A DNA stretch of 64,000 nucleotides from NCBI RefSeq assembly GCF_013294025.1, contig NZ_JABSNL010000010.1:62001-126000 (forward strand), given 5' to 3'. The DNA comes from Flavobacterium aeripolare. GTDB taxonomy: Bacteria > Bacteroidota > Bacteroidia > Flavobacteriales > Flavobacteriaceae. The translations under genes and the position numbers were made by a program. This document shows positions 9,963 through 19,800 of this stretch, piece after piece (position 1 is the first letter of the stretch; each line of letters begins with the position of its first letter). The notes under the pieces are model-generated. The model saw only the letters and a list, made by a program, of their open reading frames with translations. It did no database searches and was not told the DNA's origin.

Positions 9963-10055
9963 ACATATTTTATAGTAAAAATCAAGGTTGCCTAGCTACT
10001 TTTATCAAATTGAGAAAAATAGAATCAAAGTATTAAATGATTTTTAGTACATTTT

Positions 10056-11402
10056 TTAAATACCCAAGAAATTACTTGGTGTGATCTGCATTAATTCTGC
10101 TTTAATTTCCTCTGATACATCAAGAGTAGCAATAAATCCATGAATGGCTTTTTTATCAATTGCTTCATTGGTTCTTGTTAATCCTTTTAGTGCTTCGTAA
10201 GGATTTGGGTAACCTTCGCGGCGTAAAATAGTTTGAATCGCTTCTGCAACTACGGCCCAATTTTTCTCTAAATCTTCGTGAAATTTAGGTTCGTTTAATA
10301 ACAATTTATTCAAACCTTTCAATGTTGCTTCAAATCCTATGATAGTATGACCTATTGGCACTCCTATGTTTCTTAAAACAGTACTATCTGTTAAATCACG
10401 CTGCAATCTTGATAACGGTAATTTTGCCGAAAGGTGCTCAAATATAGCGTTTGCAATTCCTAAATTCCCTTCAGAGTTTTCAAAGTCAATCGGATTAACT
10501 TTGTGTGGCATCGCCGATGATCCAATTTCTCCTGCTTTGATTTTTTGTTTGAAATATTCCATAGAAACATAGGTCCAAACGTCTCTATCTAAGTCAATGA
10601 TAATGGTGTTGATTCTTTTTAAAGCATCAAAAAATGCTGCAAAATGATCGTAATGTTCGATTTGTGTTGTTGGGAAAGAATGGTGTAATCCTAAATTAGA
10701 CTCTACAAATTTACTACCAAATTGTTTCCAATCGATATTTGGGTACGCAACGTGATGTGCATTATAGTTTCCTGTTGCTCCACCAAATTTAGCCGCAAAC
10801 GGAATGTTAAATAACAAACGCATTTGCTCTTCTAAGCGCTCCACAAAAACTAGAATTTCTTTACCCAAACGAGTAGGAGAGGCAGGTTGTCCGTGTGTGC
10901 GTGCAAGCATTGGTACTGCAGCCCATTCCACGCTCAACTCTTTTAACTTAGCCGTTAGTCCAATTAATGAAGGCATGTATACTTTTTCAAAAGCTTCTTT
11001 TGTTGAAAGAGGGATTGCCGTATTATTGATATCTTGAGATGTTAATCCAAAATGGATGAACTCTTTGTATTGCGATAAATTTAATTTTTCAAAAGCATCC
11101 TTGATAAAATACTCTACTGCTTTAACGTCATGATTGGTAACCTTTTCTGTTTCTTTAATCCAAAGTGCATCCTCAGTTGAGAAGTTTTTATAGATGTTAC
11201 GCAAACTTTCAAATAATTCTGGTTTTACACCGACAAGCTGTGGTAATGGCGCCTCGCACAAAGCGATAAAATATTCGATCTCAACTAGTACGCGGTATTT
11301 AATCAAAGCTTCTTCAGAGAAAAATGGCGCTAATGAAAGGGTTTTACTTCTATATCTTCCATCAATTGGTGATATAGCATTCAATTCGTTTAAAGTAGTC
11401 AT
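10056..11402 (-). CDS. purB: Adenylosuccinate lyase
   Basis: Cleaves SAICAR to AICAR and adenylosuccinate to AMP, each releasing fumarate; used in purine synthesis. 448 residues from the ATG at 11402 (MTTLNELNAISPIDGRY), preferred over an upstream ATG at 11450 because the family starts here. The fumarase/aspartase superfamily signature GEIGSSAMPHKVNP is intact, as are the TSQDIN and RTHGQPASPT motifs with the catalytic His. Length and motifs match the long PurB type of E. coli. Likely a single gene followed by the hairpin at 9931-9962. Confidence 0.95.
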   Translation of the reverse strand: MTTLNELNAISPIDGRYRSKTLSLAPFFSEEALIKYRVLVEIEYFIALCEAPLPQLVGVKPELFESLRNIYKNFSTEDALWIKETEKVTNHDVKAVEYFIKDAFEKLNLSQYKEFIHFGLTSQDINNTAIPLSTKEAFEKVYMPSLIGLTAKLKELSVEWAAVPMLARTHGQPASPTRLGKEILVFVERLEEQMRLLFNIPFAAKFGGATGNYNAHHVAYPNIDWKQFGSKFVESNLGLHHSFPTTQIEHYDHFAAFFDALKRINTIIIDLDRDVWTYVSMEYFKQKIKAGEIGSSAMPHKVNPIDFENSEGNLGIANAIFEHLSAKLPLSRLQRDLTDSTVLRNIGVPIGHTIIGFEATLKGLNKLLLNEPKFHEDLEKNWAVVAEAIQTILRREGYPNPYEALKGLTRTNEAIDKKAIHGFIATLDVSEEIKAELMQITPSNFLGI

Positions 11403-11469
11403 TGGTGTGTTATTTATTGGAAAAGCACAAATATAAACCTTTAAAAGCAATTTTGAAAAGGAATATTTT

Positions 11470-12165
11470 TTAAATAAACTCTTGTAACATGTTTTGTAAT
11501 TGTATCATTCCGGTCGAAGCGTTATCAGCAATAACGTGCAATTCATTTCTAAGATTCGGAATCTTAATAGGCTTGGGATCAAGATAAAAAATAGGGGTGT
11601 TGGACTTTGTAAAATCGATTAAACCTGCCGCAGGATATACTTGTAATGACGTTCCTATTACAGCAAAATAATCAGCTATTTCGGTTATTTCGATAGCTTG
11701 CTCTAGCGCTGGAACTTCCTCACCAAACCATACAATATGTGGACGAAGTTGGTGGTTATTAGGATCTACGTCCTCAAAGCTTAAGTCGTCTTTCCAGTCC
11801 ACAATATAATTGTAATCTACAGTACTTCTTACCTTCAATAATTCGCCATGTAAGTGCAGTACCTTTTGACTGCCTGCTCGTTCATGTAAGTCATCAACGT
11901 TTTGTGTGATAATGTGCACATCAAAGTCATTTTGTAATTGTGCTAGAATCAGGTGCGCAGCATTAGGTATTACCTCTTTGAGTTGTTTGCGACGCTGGTT
12001 ATAAAAATCGAGTACAAGTGCGGGGTTTTTACGCCAACCTTCAGGTGTAGCTACGTCCATTACATTATGCCCTTCCCATAAGCCATCACTATCTCTAAAA
12101 GTCTTGATGCCGCTCTCGGCACTAATTCCAGCTCCAGTTAAAACTACTAGTTTTTTTTTCTTCAT
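11470..12165 (-). CDS. cobB: Sirtuin NAD-dependent protein deacylase (CobB/SIRT5-like)
   Basis: Removes acyl groups from lysines using NAD+. 231 residues. GAGISAESG (11-19) and QNVDDLHERAGS (88-99) bind NAD, and His106 in HLHGEL is the catalytic base. Tyr55 and Arg58 in DFYNQRRKQL match the acidic-acyl pocket of SIRT5/CobB, so desuccinylase activity is likely by family knowledge. The four zinc-binding cysteines expected after HGEL are absent; the region reads KVRSTVDYNYIVDW instead. Sits upstream of purB on the same strand with a 67-base gap. Confidence 0.88.
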   Translation of the reverse strand: MKKKKLVVLTGAGISAESGIKTFRDSDGLWEGHNVMDVATPEGWRKNPALVLDFYNQRRKQLKEVIPNAAHLILAQLQNDFDVHIITQNVDDLHERAGSQKVLHLHGELLKVRSTVDYNYIVDWKDDLSFEDVDPNNHQLRPHIVWFGEEVPALEQAIEITEIADYFAVIGTSLQVYPAAGLIDFTKSNTPIFYLDPKPIKIPNLRNELHVIADNASTGMIQLQNMLQEFI

Positions 12166-12256
12166 CTCATTGAATTGTATTTCGATACACGAATTTATAA
12201 TTTTATTGCAAAGTATTTTCTAAATTTGGGTTAAAGTAATCCTAGAACTAAAACGC

Positions 12257-12628
12257 ATGCATAAAATATACTTTTTGCTCTTATTTGTAAGTTCGTCGCT
12301 ATTGTATTCTCAAAGTAATACGTTTTATAAGGACAAGGCCAAATTTGCCGATGATTCTCTTACTATTTCTTCGAGTATTTTTAAAGATAGATTGCTTTCA
12401 TTCGATTATAAGGAGCAATCAAAAGCATATTCTATTTACAATCCAAAACCAGGTTTAAACAGTTTTAAAATTGTTCCTCAGAATTACTATTCATTAGAAA
12501 ATACAAATCGTCTTTTAGGTAACGAAATGAAGAATATAGAAAAGGAGCCTGTTTATCCAGAAATGAAAAAGCAAACTTTTGGAGAAGCTGTGTTTTCAGG
12601 CATTATTGATTCAATTTTTGACAAGTAA
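12257..12628 (+). CDS. Small secreted protein of unknown function
   Basis: 123 residues with a signal peptide (MHKIYFLLLFVSSSLLYSQ). The mature part has no cysteine, and no family is recognised. A TAAATTTG box at 12221-12228 resembles the Bacteroidota -7 element. It is 38 bases upstream of the trmH-type gene and may share its transcript. Confidence 0.6.
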   Translation: MHKIYFLLLFVSSSLLYSQSNTFYKDKAKFADDSLTISSSIFKDRLLSFDYKEQSKAYSIYNPKPGLNSFKIVPQNYYSLENTNRLLGNEMKNIEKEPVYPEMKKQTFGEAVFSGIIDSIFDK

Positions 12629-12666
12629 AACACCTTCTTTTTACTATTTTTGTCAAAAAAAATATA

Positions 12667-13329
12667 ATGACCGATTTGAAGTACCTAGAATTCCTTGAAA
12701 ATATTTTAACAGACAATCGTAAGGAGAAATTTTTGAAAGTACTTCAAAACAGGACCAATCATTTTACTATTGCGGTTGAGGACATCTTTCAAATGCATAA
12801 CACCAGCGCCGTAATGCGTAGTTGCGAAGTTTTTGGTATTCAAGAATTGAATGTGATCGAAGAGCGTTACGGAAAAAGTATTGATAAGGAAATAGCCATG
12901 GGGGCTCAAAAATGGGTCGATATTAATACGTTCGATTCAGTTACGAGTTGTCTAGATGCAGTAAAGGCTAAAGGATACCAAATCATAGCTACCACTCCGC
13001 ATGAAAATGATTGCTTAATGGAAGATTTTGATATTACAAAACCAAGTGCTTTATTCTTTGGTACCGAGCGTGACGGACTTTCCGAAGAGATTTTGCAACG
13101 AGCTGATGGTTTTTTAAAAATTCCGATGGTAGGATTTACAGAAAGTTTGAATATCTCCGTTTCTGCAGCGATTATCATTCAGAACTTGACTAATAGGTTG
13201 CGTCAATCTGATATTGACTGGAAACTAAGCGAAGAAGAAATGCTTGTTAAAAGATTAGCTTGGGCAAAAAGTTCAATAAAAGATATTAAACGTATTGAAG
13301 CGCGTTACTTCGAAGAAAACCCTAATTAA
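12667..13329 (+). CDS. trmH: TrmH family tRNA/rRNA 2'-O-methyltransferase (SpoU class)
   Basis: 220 residues with the SPOUT knot fold. Motif 1 lies at NHFTIAVEDIFQMHNTSAVMR, with Asn and Arg for substrate and SAM handling; motif 2 is FFGTERDGLSEE; motif 3 is FTESLNISVSAAI. These match TrmH, which methylates G18 of tRNA. The length fits TrmH better than the larger RlmB type with an N-terminal ribosome-binding domain. Target assignment is by family only. Confidence 0.85.
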   Translation: MTDLKYLEFLENILTDNRKEKFLKVLQNRTNHFTIAVEDIFQMHNTSAVMRSCEVFGIQELNVIEERYGKSIDKEIAMGAQKWVDINTFDSVTSCLDAVKAKGYQIIATTPHENDCLMEDFDITKPSALFFGTERDGLSEEILQRADGFLKIPMVGFTESLNISVSAAIIIQNLTNRLRQSDIDWKLSEEEMLVKRLAWAKSSIKDIKRIEARYFEENPN

Positions 13330-13551
13330 GGGACTAATTCTTAAACTCAGATTGCATTGCGATTAAACACATACAAAACTACTTGATTCCTTAGTTTATG
13401 ATCAATCATTTATTTTACTAACTAGGAGCTAGCTATTAATAGTTATGGTGTTTAGCTAACATTCTGATTATATAAATTTTTTATTTTAAGTTGAAATCGG
13501 AACCTAATTTATTACGCATAGGGGTTTATTATGTGGAATTTGAATTTCGCT

Positions 13552-15063
13552 TTAATCAACTTCATCGTTAATTAATTTCAAAGCGAAAATTAAGGATGCA
13601 TTTTCATTTTTTAAATATTGCTCTAAAGTTGGAATAACTTTGTAGTGTGGTTTCACTCCACTGCCAATGGGTAATTTAGGCTTAACATTCATGATGAATT
13701 GAAGTGCAGGAATATAAATTTCAATCTTAGAATGTGGTAAAGTCAGTTTTCGACTGTAGCCACTAGTATTACCTAGATAACCACCAGCTGTTTCTTGACC
13801 TATAAATGTGGCTTTAGTTTGTGAATACATCATATTTGAAAATTCACTTCCGCCAGAATAGGTGACAGGACTAATTAACACATAAGTTTTACCATTAAAT
13901 TTATTTTCGGGCTCTTTCTTAAAAGCCTTCAAGCCTAAGCCCATACCAGCTTTCCTTTCTAAACTACCGTCTTTCATACGTTTGGTTGTAATTAAACGTT
14001 CTAGAAGTCCGTAGGCTTTTAATTTTATAGGCTTGTCGATTCCATTATCAAGTAGCGCTTTTTGGGTTTTTGCTCTCACTTTTAAATATTTTTGATAATT
14101 GTTTCCAAAATAAGAATACAACAAGCCTTCGTTGCCTTCATTTCCGCCACTGTTTTGGCTCACATCTACAATTAAATTTTTAATTTTTTTATCATTAATT
14201 ATTTTGAAGCTGTATTTAAGGAATTTCTTTAGCGTTTTAAATTGGCTCCCTTGCTTAATCTCACTATTGGAAAAAGTTTGAATATCAATGTATGCAGTTT
14301 CTGAATCTATTATTTTAAATTGTAAATAATCTGATTCTACATGGGCTGAAGATTTTTTGGCACGCTGATCTACATTTTTTTGTATCGTCACAATCGGTAA
14401 TGCTTGCACTGCCATAGACTGGGAATGATCTTTAAATTCTAGTTTAAATTCATTTGTAGTTCCGTAATAATAGTAGTAATATCTTGAAAAGCTGAAGCCT
14501 TCCATATCAGCATATTTCACACTTTTAATATAACCATCAGATGCAAATAAAGTTCCAATTTTCGAAACTACCTGCTGGGGAGTTTCTCCGTTAATTTTAG
14601 TAATTTCTAAGTTTTCCTCTAATCCGCTGTTGTCAGATCCATTTCTAGTTATATATAATTTGTCACCCAAAAACACAACAGTAAATGGTAAAAATTTTAT
14701 CTGTTGAATGGTATCTATTTTTTTTAGTAACTCTTTTGGTATTTTAATATCTGTGTGATCTTCTCTAGAAAGAGCTACTAATGGAGCGATAATTTTATGA
14801 AATTGAAGCAAGTTTAAGTTAGTTTTGATTAAATCATTAGCATTGCGGAATGCAATATCGACACTATCTTTTGGTGTGTACCAATACATTCCAGAATGAA
14901 ATTTATCTAAACCTTGATGTAGTAACTCTAAGTCACCTTTTAATTTTTGTTTTTCAAGTAGAGGTAGATTGCCATAATCTTGCGCATTTACATTGCTATA
15001 AGCTAAAAGTAGCAGTATGGTTAAGATTGTTTTTCTTAAAGTTATTAAGGTCGTAGTTTGCAT
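13552..15063 (-). CDS. Secreted S41 family (C-terminal processing) peptidase
   Basis: 503 residues with a signal peptide ending near SNVNAQ. The C-terminal half is an S41/tail-specific protease domain: a DVSQNSGGNEGN segment is followed by the nucleophile region SPVTYSGGSEF, with a Ser near the start of a helix as in Tsp/CtpA. The PDZ-like part (LEITKINGETPQQVV) is recognisable before it. The protein is probably periplasmic or surface-exposed. Monocistronic. Physiological substrate unknown. Confidence 0.8.
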   Translation of the reverse strand: MQTTTLITLRKTILTILLLLAYSNVNAQDYGNLPLLEKQKLKGDLELLHQGLDKFHSGMYWYTPKDSVDIAFRNANDLIKTNLNLLQFHKIIAPLVALSREDHTDIKIPKELLKKIDTIQQIKFLPFTVVFLGDKLYITRNGSDNSGLEENLEITKINGETPQQVVSKIGTLFASDGYIKSVKYADMEGFSFSRYYYYYYGTTNEFKLEFKDHSQSMAVQALPIVTIQKNVDQRAKKSSAHVESDYLQFKIIDSETAYIDIQTFSNSEIKQGSQFKTLKKFLKYSFKIINDKKIKNLIVDVSQNSGGNEGNEGLLYSYFGNNYQKYLKVRAKTQKALLDNGIDKPIKLKAYGLLERLITTKRMKDGSLERKAGMGLGLKAFKKEPENKFNGKTYVLISPVTYSGGSEFSNMMYSQTKATFIGQETAGGYLGNTSGYSRKLTLPHSKIEIYIPALQFIMNVKPKLPIGSGVKPHYKVIPTLEQYLKNENASLIFALKLINDEVD

Positions 15064-15205
15064 TTTATCTTTTTTGTATTCGAAAGATAGCCATTTCTTT
15101 TATGGTAAAGCACTCTAGCATAAAGATTAAACGCAATCTTGTCACTGCTAAATAATCTCTATATTAGATTAGCAACAATGAGTCGTTTTATTCAGCGGTA
15201 TGGTA

Positions 15206-15327
15206 AAATGGGCTTTCCGTACTGATAGGCAGCGTACGAAAAGCGATTCGGTATATAATAACAACGCATTTGAAGTAACTGCTGACGCAAAGCAAATCTA
15301 CAATTTTGTCATTCTGAAAGGATCTCT
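15206..15327. repeat. 120-bp dispersed repeat, copy 1 (gap 15064-15533)
   Basis: Matches 16250-16373 in the same orientation. The core 15257-15320 is identical over 64 bases and ends in GTCATTCTGAAAG, a motif seen repeatedly in flavobacterial intergenic DNA. The 470-base gap holds no convincing gene; a 71-codon ORF across the repeat is not supported. Confidence 0.75.
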
Positions 15328-15533
15328 AACTTGGATTAGAGTTATTCTTTGGCTCGAAATTTTCGTTATTTACAAATACTGTAAACAAAGTAAGACCAGT
15401 GATTTCCCACTATAAAATTATAATGCTTATTGTTGACTTAAATAAAATTATTAATAAAAATATGAAAGTAAACTATTAGGTGAAATGACCTTCTTTTAAT
15501 TATTGTTTATTATTTAAGGCTTGAATTTGAAAA

Positions 15534-16022
15534 TTAATTTTTTATAATAATTTCTTTAGGCTGCATCTTCTCTTTCAAGTTAAATATAATATTGATTAAA
15601 ACTAGTGCAACTAGATTTATACTTAGGTTGGTTGTTCTAGTATCTGAATTGATTTTAAAATCCCAAGCTGAAACACCAATGTTATAGGTCAAAATAGTAT
15701 CTGTTGTTAAGTTTAATCCTATGCAAAGGTAAACGCCGGAGTAGAATTTAAATGCAAATCCTAAAATTGTAAAACTCAAAACTTGAAGTAATTGGTTTAG
15801 AATTGAATAATCTAATCCTTTTTCGTAGTGTTCTTTTAATATCAAATACCCACAAAATATCGAGAAAAAGTACAGCGCTAAAAACAAAATAACAATTTTA
15901 AATATTGCTATATCCGAAATACCATAATTGGCTAATAGATATGAAGTAGTAACTAATCCAATTAGACCTCCCACAATTTGATATATGCCAATAATTTTAA
16001 GTCTCTTTATGCTTGTAACCAT
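15534..16022 (-). CDS. Small multi-pass membrane protein, unknown function
   Basis: 162 residues from the ATG at 16022 (a TTG two codons upstream is less likely). Four to five hydrophobic segments: about 9-32, 40-60, 75-100 and 128-148. No motif or family recognised. The gene is flanked by direct copies of the 120-bp repeat (15206-15327 and 16250-16373), about 1.04 kb apart, which may mark it as a relatively recent arrival. Confidence 0.55.
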   Translation of the reverse strand: MVTSIKRLKIIGIYQIVGGLIGLVTTSYLLANYGISDIAIFKIVILFLALYFFSIFCGYLILKEHYEKGLDYSILNQLLQVLSFTILGFAFKFYSGVYLCIGLNLTTDTILTYNIGVSAWDFKINSDTRTTNLSINLVALVLINIIFNLKEKMQPKEIIIKN

Positions 16023-16249
16023 TTTCAAATTGATTGTTTAAAAATATATTTTGTTTCACCGCTGCTGTGTGAATTCTCCCGACTTCATATCCACTTCTAT
16101 TTACTATTGCAATGTATTAATTTTCTATGAAAAAACGTACAGTGTTTTTAAGACCGTATTAATTATTTACTCACTATTGTGAATACAAAGTCAGAGACAT
16201 TCACACAGCTTACGTACTGTGTTGAATACTTTGAAGCGATCGTGAGGAT

Positions 16250-16373
16250 AAATGGGCTTTCCCAAGTGATAGGAAGCGTAGCAAAAGCAATTTGCTGAAA
16301 AATAACAACGCATTTGAAGTAACTGCTGACGCAAAGCAAATCTACAATTTTGTCATTCTGAAAGAATCCAAGA
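16250..16373. repeat. 120-bp dispersed repeat, copy 2 (gap 16029-16847)
   Basis: Second copy of the element at 15206, with the identical 64-base core at 16301-16364 and about 70 percent identity before it. The 820-base gap also holds a hairpin repeat (16648-16713) and the secA terminator, but no supportable gene. Confidence 0.75.
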
Positions 16374-16647
16374 CAACGATTTTCCTTATTTAGTTAAAAA
16401 GTATTTGTGTTTCCTTGGTGGGCACGGGCAAATACTTGCATTAGCCTTTAACTGTTTAATTTGGTTGATGAAAAAATTAAGATTACAATAGTTGACTATT
16501 TTATTAAGAGTTGCACATTTGGAAATAACCTCTTATTGAAAGATATCAAAAAAGGTATCTTATTTTTCACATTTGGAATTATGAAAAGGCAGAATACTCA
16601 TTAAGCGGTAATTATAGATTCAAAATATACTAGATACTAGCAAGTCC

Positions 16648-16713
16648 CTAGCCCTGATAGCAGTGAAAATCCTTTTCCTTTTTAATGAAAAAGGAAAAGA
16701 TTGTAACGGATAG
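16648..16713 (+). repeat. Dispersed intergenic hairpin repeat, copy C
   Basis: Starts CTAGCCCTGATAGCAG and ends GGATAGCAGGAAATAGCTCC. The interior CCTTTTCCTTTTT / AAAAAGGAAAAG pairs as a perfect stem, so a transcript would fold into a long hairpin. It is the most compact copy in the window. Confidence 0.7.
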
Positions 16714-16762
16714 CAGGAAATAGCTCCTAAAAATGTACACCAAAAGAATGTTGTTTATAGAT

Positions 16763-16800
16763 AAAAAAAACCCCCAACTACACAATTGTAATTGGGGACT
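16763..16800 (-). terminator. secA terminator
   Basis: On the minus strand GTCCCCAATTAC pairs with GTAGTTGGGG and is followed by a run of eight T, 50 bases beyond the secA stop. Confidence 0.85.
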
Positions 16801-16847
16801 TTTATTTTCAAGCTGTTTATAACAGTTTAGAGAGTTTATTGCAATGA

Positions 16848-19800
16848 TTACTCATTAACGATTACCCATGTTCCTGCCGCTACTAGAGCTTCTGCTTTTT
16901 TATATTTCATTACTTCTGTTTTTCCAGTAGCAATTTCTTTTAACGTTACCGTATCGTTGCGGTTGATTTTTGGCATGTCTCTTACGATTGTCTCGGTAAC
17001 TTGACGTTGCTGTGTTTCTCCTGCTTCACGATTTGCTGCTTCACTGCTCACAATTTCATCTTTTGAAGTTTGGTAGTCCTCAACTGGAGCGACTTCTTTA
17101 GCTTCTTGAATTTGTTGGTTTTGCTGTGCAGGTAAGTCTCCTTTAAACAAGAACGAAATCACTTCTTTATTAATACCGTTTAACATGGCATTAAATAAGT
17201 TGAAGGCTTCAAACTTGTAGATTAGCAAAGGATCTTTTTGCTCATGAACAGCAAGTTGAACTGATTGTTTCAACTCATCCATTTTGCGTAAGTGTTTTTT
17301 CCAAGCTTCATCAACGATTGCTAATGTGATGTTCTTTTCGAAATCAGCAACTAATTGTTTTCCTTTAGTGTCGTACGCCTTTTTCAAGTCGGTTACTACG
17401 TTAAGTGATTTTACACCATCAGTAAACGGAACTACGATGCGTTCAAACTGATTGTTTGGATCTTCGTACACGTTTTGTATGATAGGGTAGGCTTCTCTAG
17501 CACTACGTTCTGTTTTTTCAGTGTAGTATTTTAAAGCTTCCTTATATACTTTAGCTGTAAGTTCGATTTCAGTCATTCTTACAAAATCACTTTCTGAAAC
17601 AGGAGAAGTAATTGAGAAGTAACGGATAATTTCAAACTCAAAGTTTTTAAAATCATTTGATGGTTTTGTTTCTTGCAGGATCAATTCGCAAGTATCATAC
17701 ATCATGTTTGCGATGTCTAATTTAAGACGCTCACCAAACAAGGCATGACGACGACGCTTGTAAACAACTTCACGTTGTGCGTTCATAACATCATCATATT
17801 CTAATAGACGTTTACGAACACCAAAATTGTTTTCCTCTACTTTTTTCTGAGCGCGCTCAATAGACTTAGTCATCATAGAATGCTGGATTACTTCTCCTTC
17901 TTCTAATCCCATCTTGTCCATTACTTTAGCAACTCTTTCAGAACCAAATAAACGCATCAAGTTGTCTTCTAGAGATACGTAGAACTGTGAGCTACCTACA
18001 TCTCCTTGACGTCCTGCACGACCTCTTAACTGACGGTCAACACGACGTGAGTCATGACGTTCTGTACCTATAATTGCTAATCCACCTGCTTTTTTCACTT
18101 CGGTAGACAATTTAATATCGGTACCACGACCAGCCATATTTGTTGCAATAGTTACTACTCCAGGTTTACCAGCTTCTTCAACGATTTGTGCCTCTTGCTT
18201 GTGCATTTTAGCATTCAATACATTGTGTTTTACACCTCTCATTTTAAGCATACGGCTTAATAATTCAGAGATATCTACAGATGTTGTTCCTATTAATACT
18301 GGTCTTCCAGCCTGAGAAAGTGCCGTTACATCTTCGATTACAGCGTTGAATTTTTCACGTGTAGTTTTGTAGATGTAATCTTCTTTATCTTGTCTTGCCA
18401 TTGGTCTGTTTGTAGGGATTTCTACAACGTCCAATTTATATATTTGCCATAACTCACCAGCTTCTGTAACTGCAGTTCCAGTCATTCCACCTAGTTTGTT
18501 GTACATTCTAAAGTAGTTTTGTAAAGTTACCGTAGCAAAGGTTTGTGTCGCTGCTTCGATTTTTACATTTTCCTTAGCTTCAATCGCTTGGTGTAATCCG
18601 TCAGAATAACGACGACCATCCATGATACGACCTGTTTGCTCATCGACAATCATAATTTTATTGTCCATGATCACATACTCATTATCTTTTTCGAATAAAG
18701 AGTAGGCTTTTAATAATTGTGTTAACGTATGGATACGCTCACTTTTGATTCCGAAATCTTGGAATAATTTTTCTTTAGCTTCTGCCTCAGCATCTTTCTC
18801 CAAGTTTTTCTTTTCGATAGCTGCGATTTCAGTTCCAATATCTGGAAGCACAAAAAAGTCAGCATCAGTATCACCAGATAAGAATTTGATTCCGTTATCG
18901 GTCAATTCAACTTGGTTGTTCTTTTCTTCGATCACAAAATACAATGCTTCATCAATCTTATGCATTTCGCGATTGTTGTCAGCCATGTACTGGTTCTCTG
19001 TTTTTTGAAGCAATTGTCTAATTCCTTCTTCACTCAAGAATTTGATTAATGCTTTATTTTTAGGCAAACTTCTGTATGCTCTTAAAAGTAAAACACCACC
19101 TTCTTTAGTGTTTCCTTCTTTGATTAATTTTTTCGCTTCCGATAAAAATCCGTTGGCTAACTGACGTTGGATTGCAACTAAGTTTTCGATTTTTGGTTTC
19201 AGCTCGTTGAATTCGTGACGGTCACCTTGAGGAACTGGTCCAGAAATAATCAATGGTGTTCTCGCATCATCAATCAATACAGAATCCACCTCATCGACAA
19301 TCGCGTAGTTGTGTTTTCTTTGTACTAAGTCATTAGGTGAATGCGTCATATTATCTCTTAGGTAGTCAAAACCAAATTCGTTATTGGTACCATAAGTAAT
19401 ATCTGCGTTGTAAGCCGCTTTTCTTCCTTCAGAACTAGGTTGGTGATTATCAATACAATCAACAGTCATCCCGTGGAATTCAAATAAAGGCGCTTTCCAA
19501 GTACTATCACGTTTTGCTAAGTAGTCATTCACGGTTACTAAATGCACACCGTTTCCTGTTAAAGCATTCAAGTAAAGAGGTAAGGTTGCTACTAATGTTT
19601 TTCCTTCTCCCGTTTGCATCTCAGCAATTTTACCTTGGTGCAGCACCATACCACCTATCAACTGAACATCATAGTGAATCATGTCCCATGTGATTTCTTT
19701 ACCAGCAGCATTCCATTTGTTTTGCCAAACAGATTGATCACCTTCAAGCGTTACATAAGGTTTGATAGCAGAGAATTCTCTGTCTTTCTCAGTTGCTGTA

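Noticed and set aside
15200..15415. 71-codon plus-strand ORF
   Set aside because: It spans a dispersed repeat whose second copy is not open in the same way; composition does not look coding.
16421..16440. Sigma-54-like GGGCACG...TTGC
   Set aside because: The two blocks are about five bases too far apart and no gene follows on that strand.
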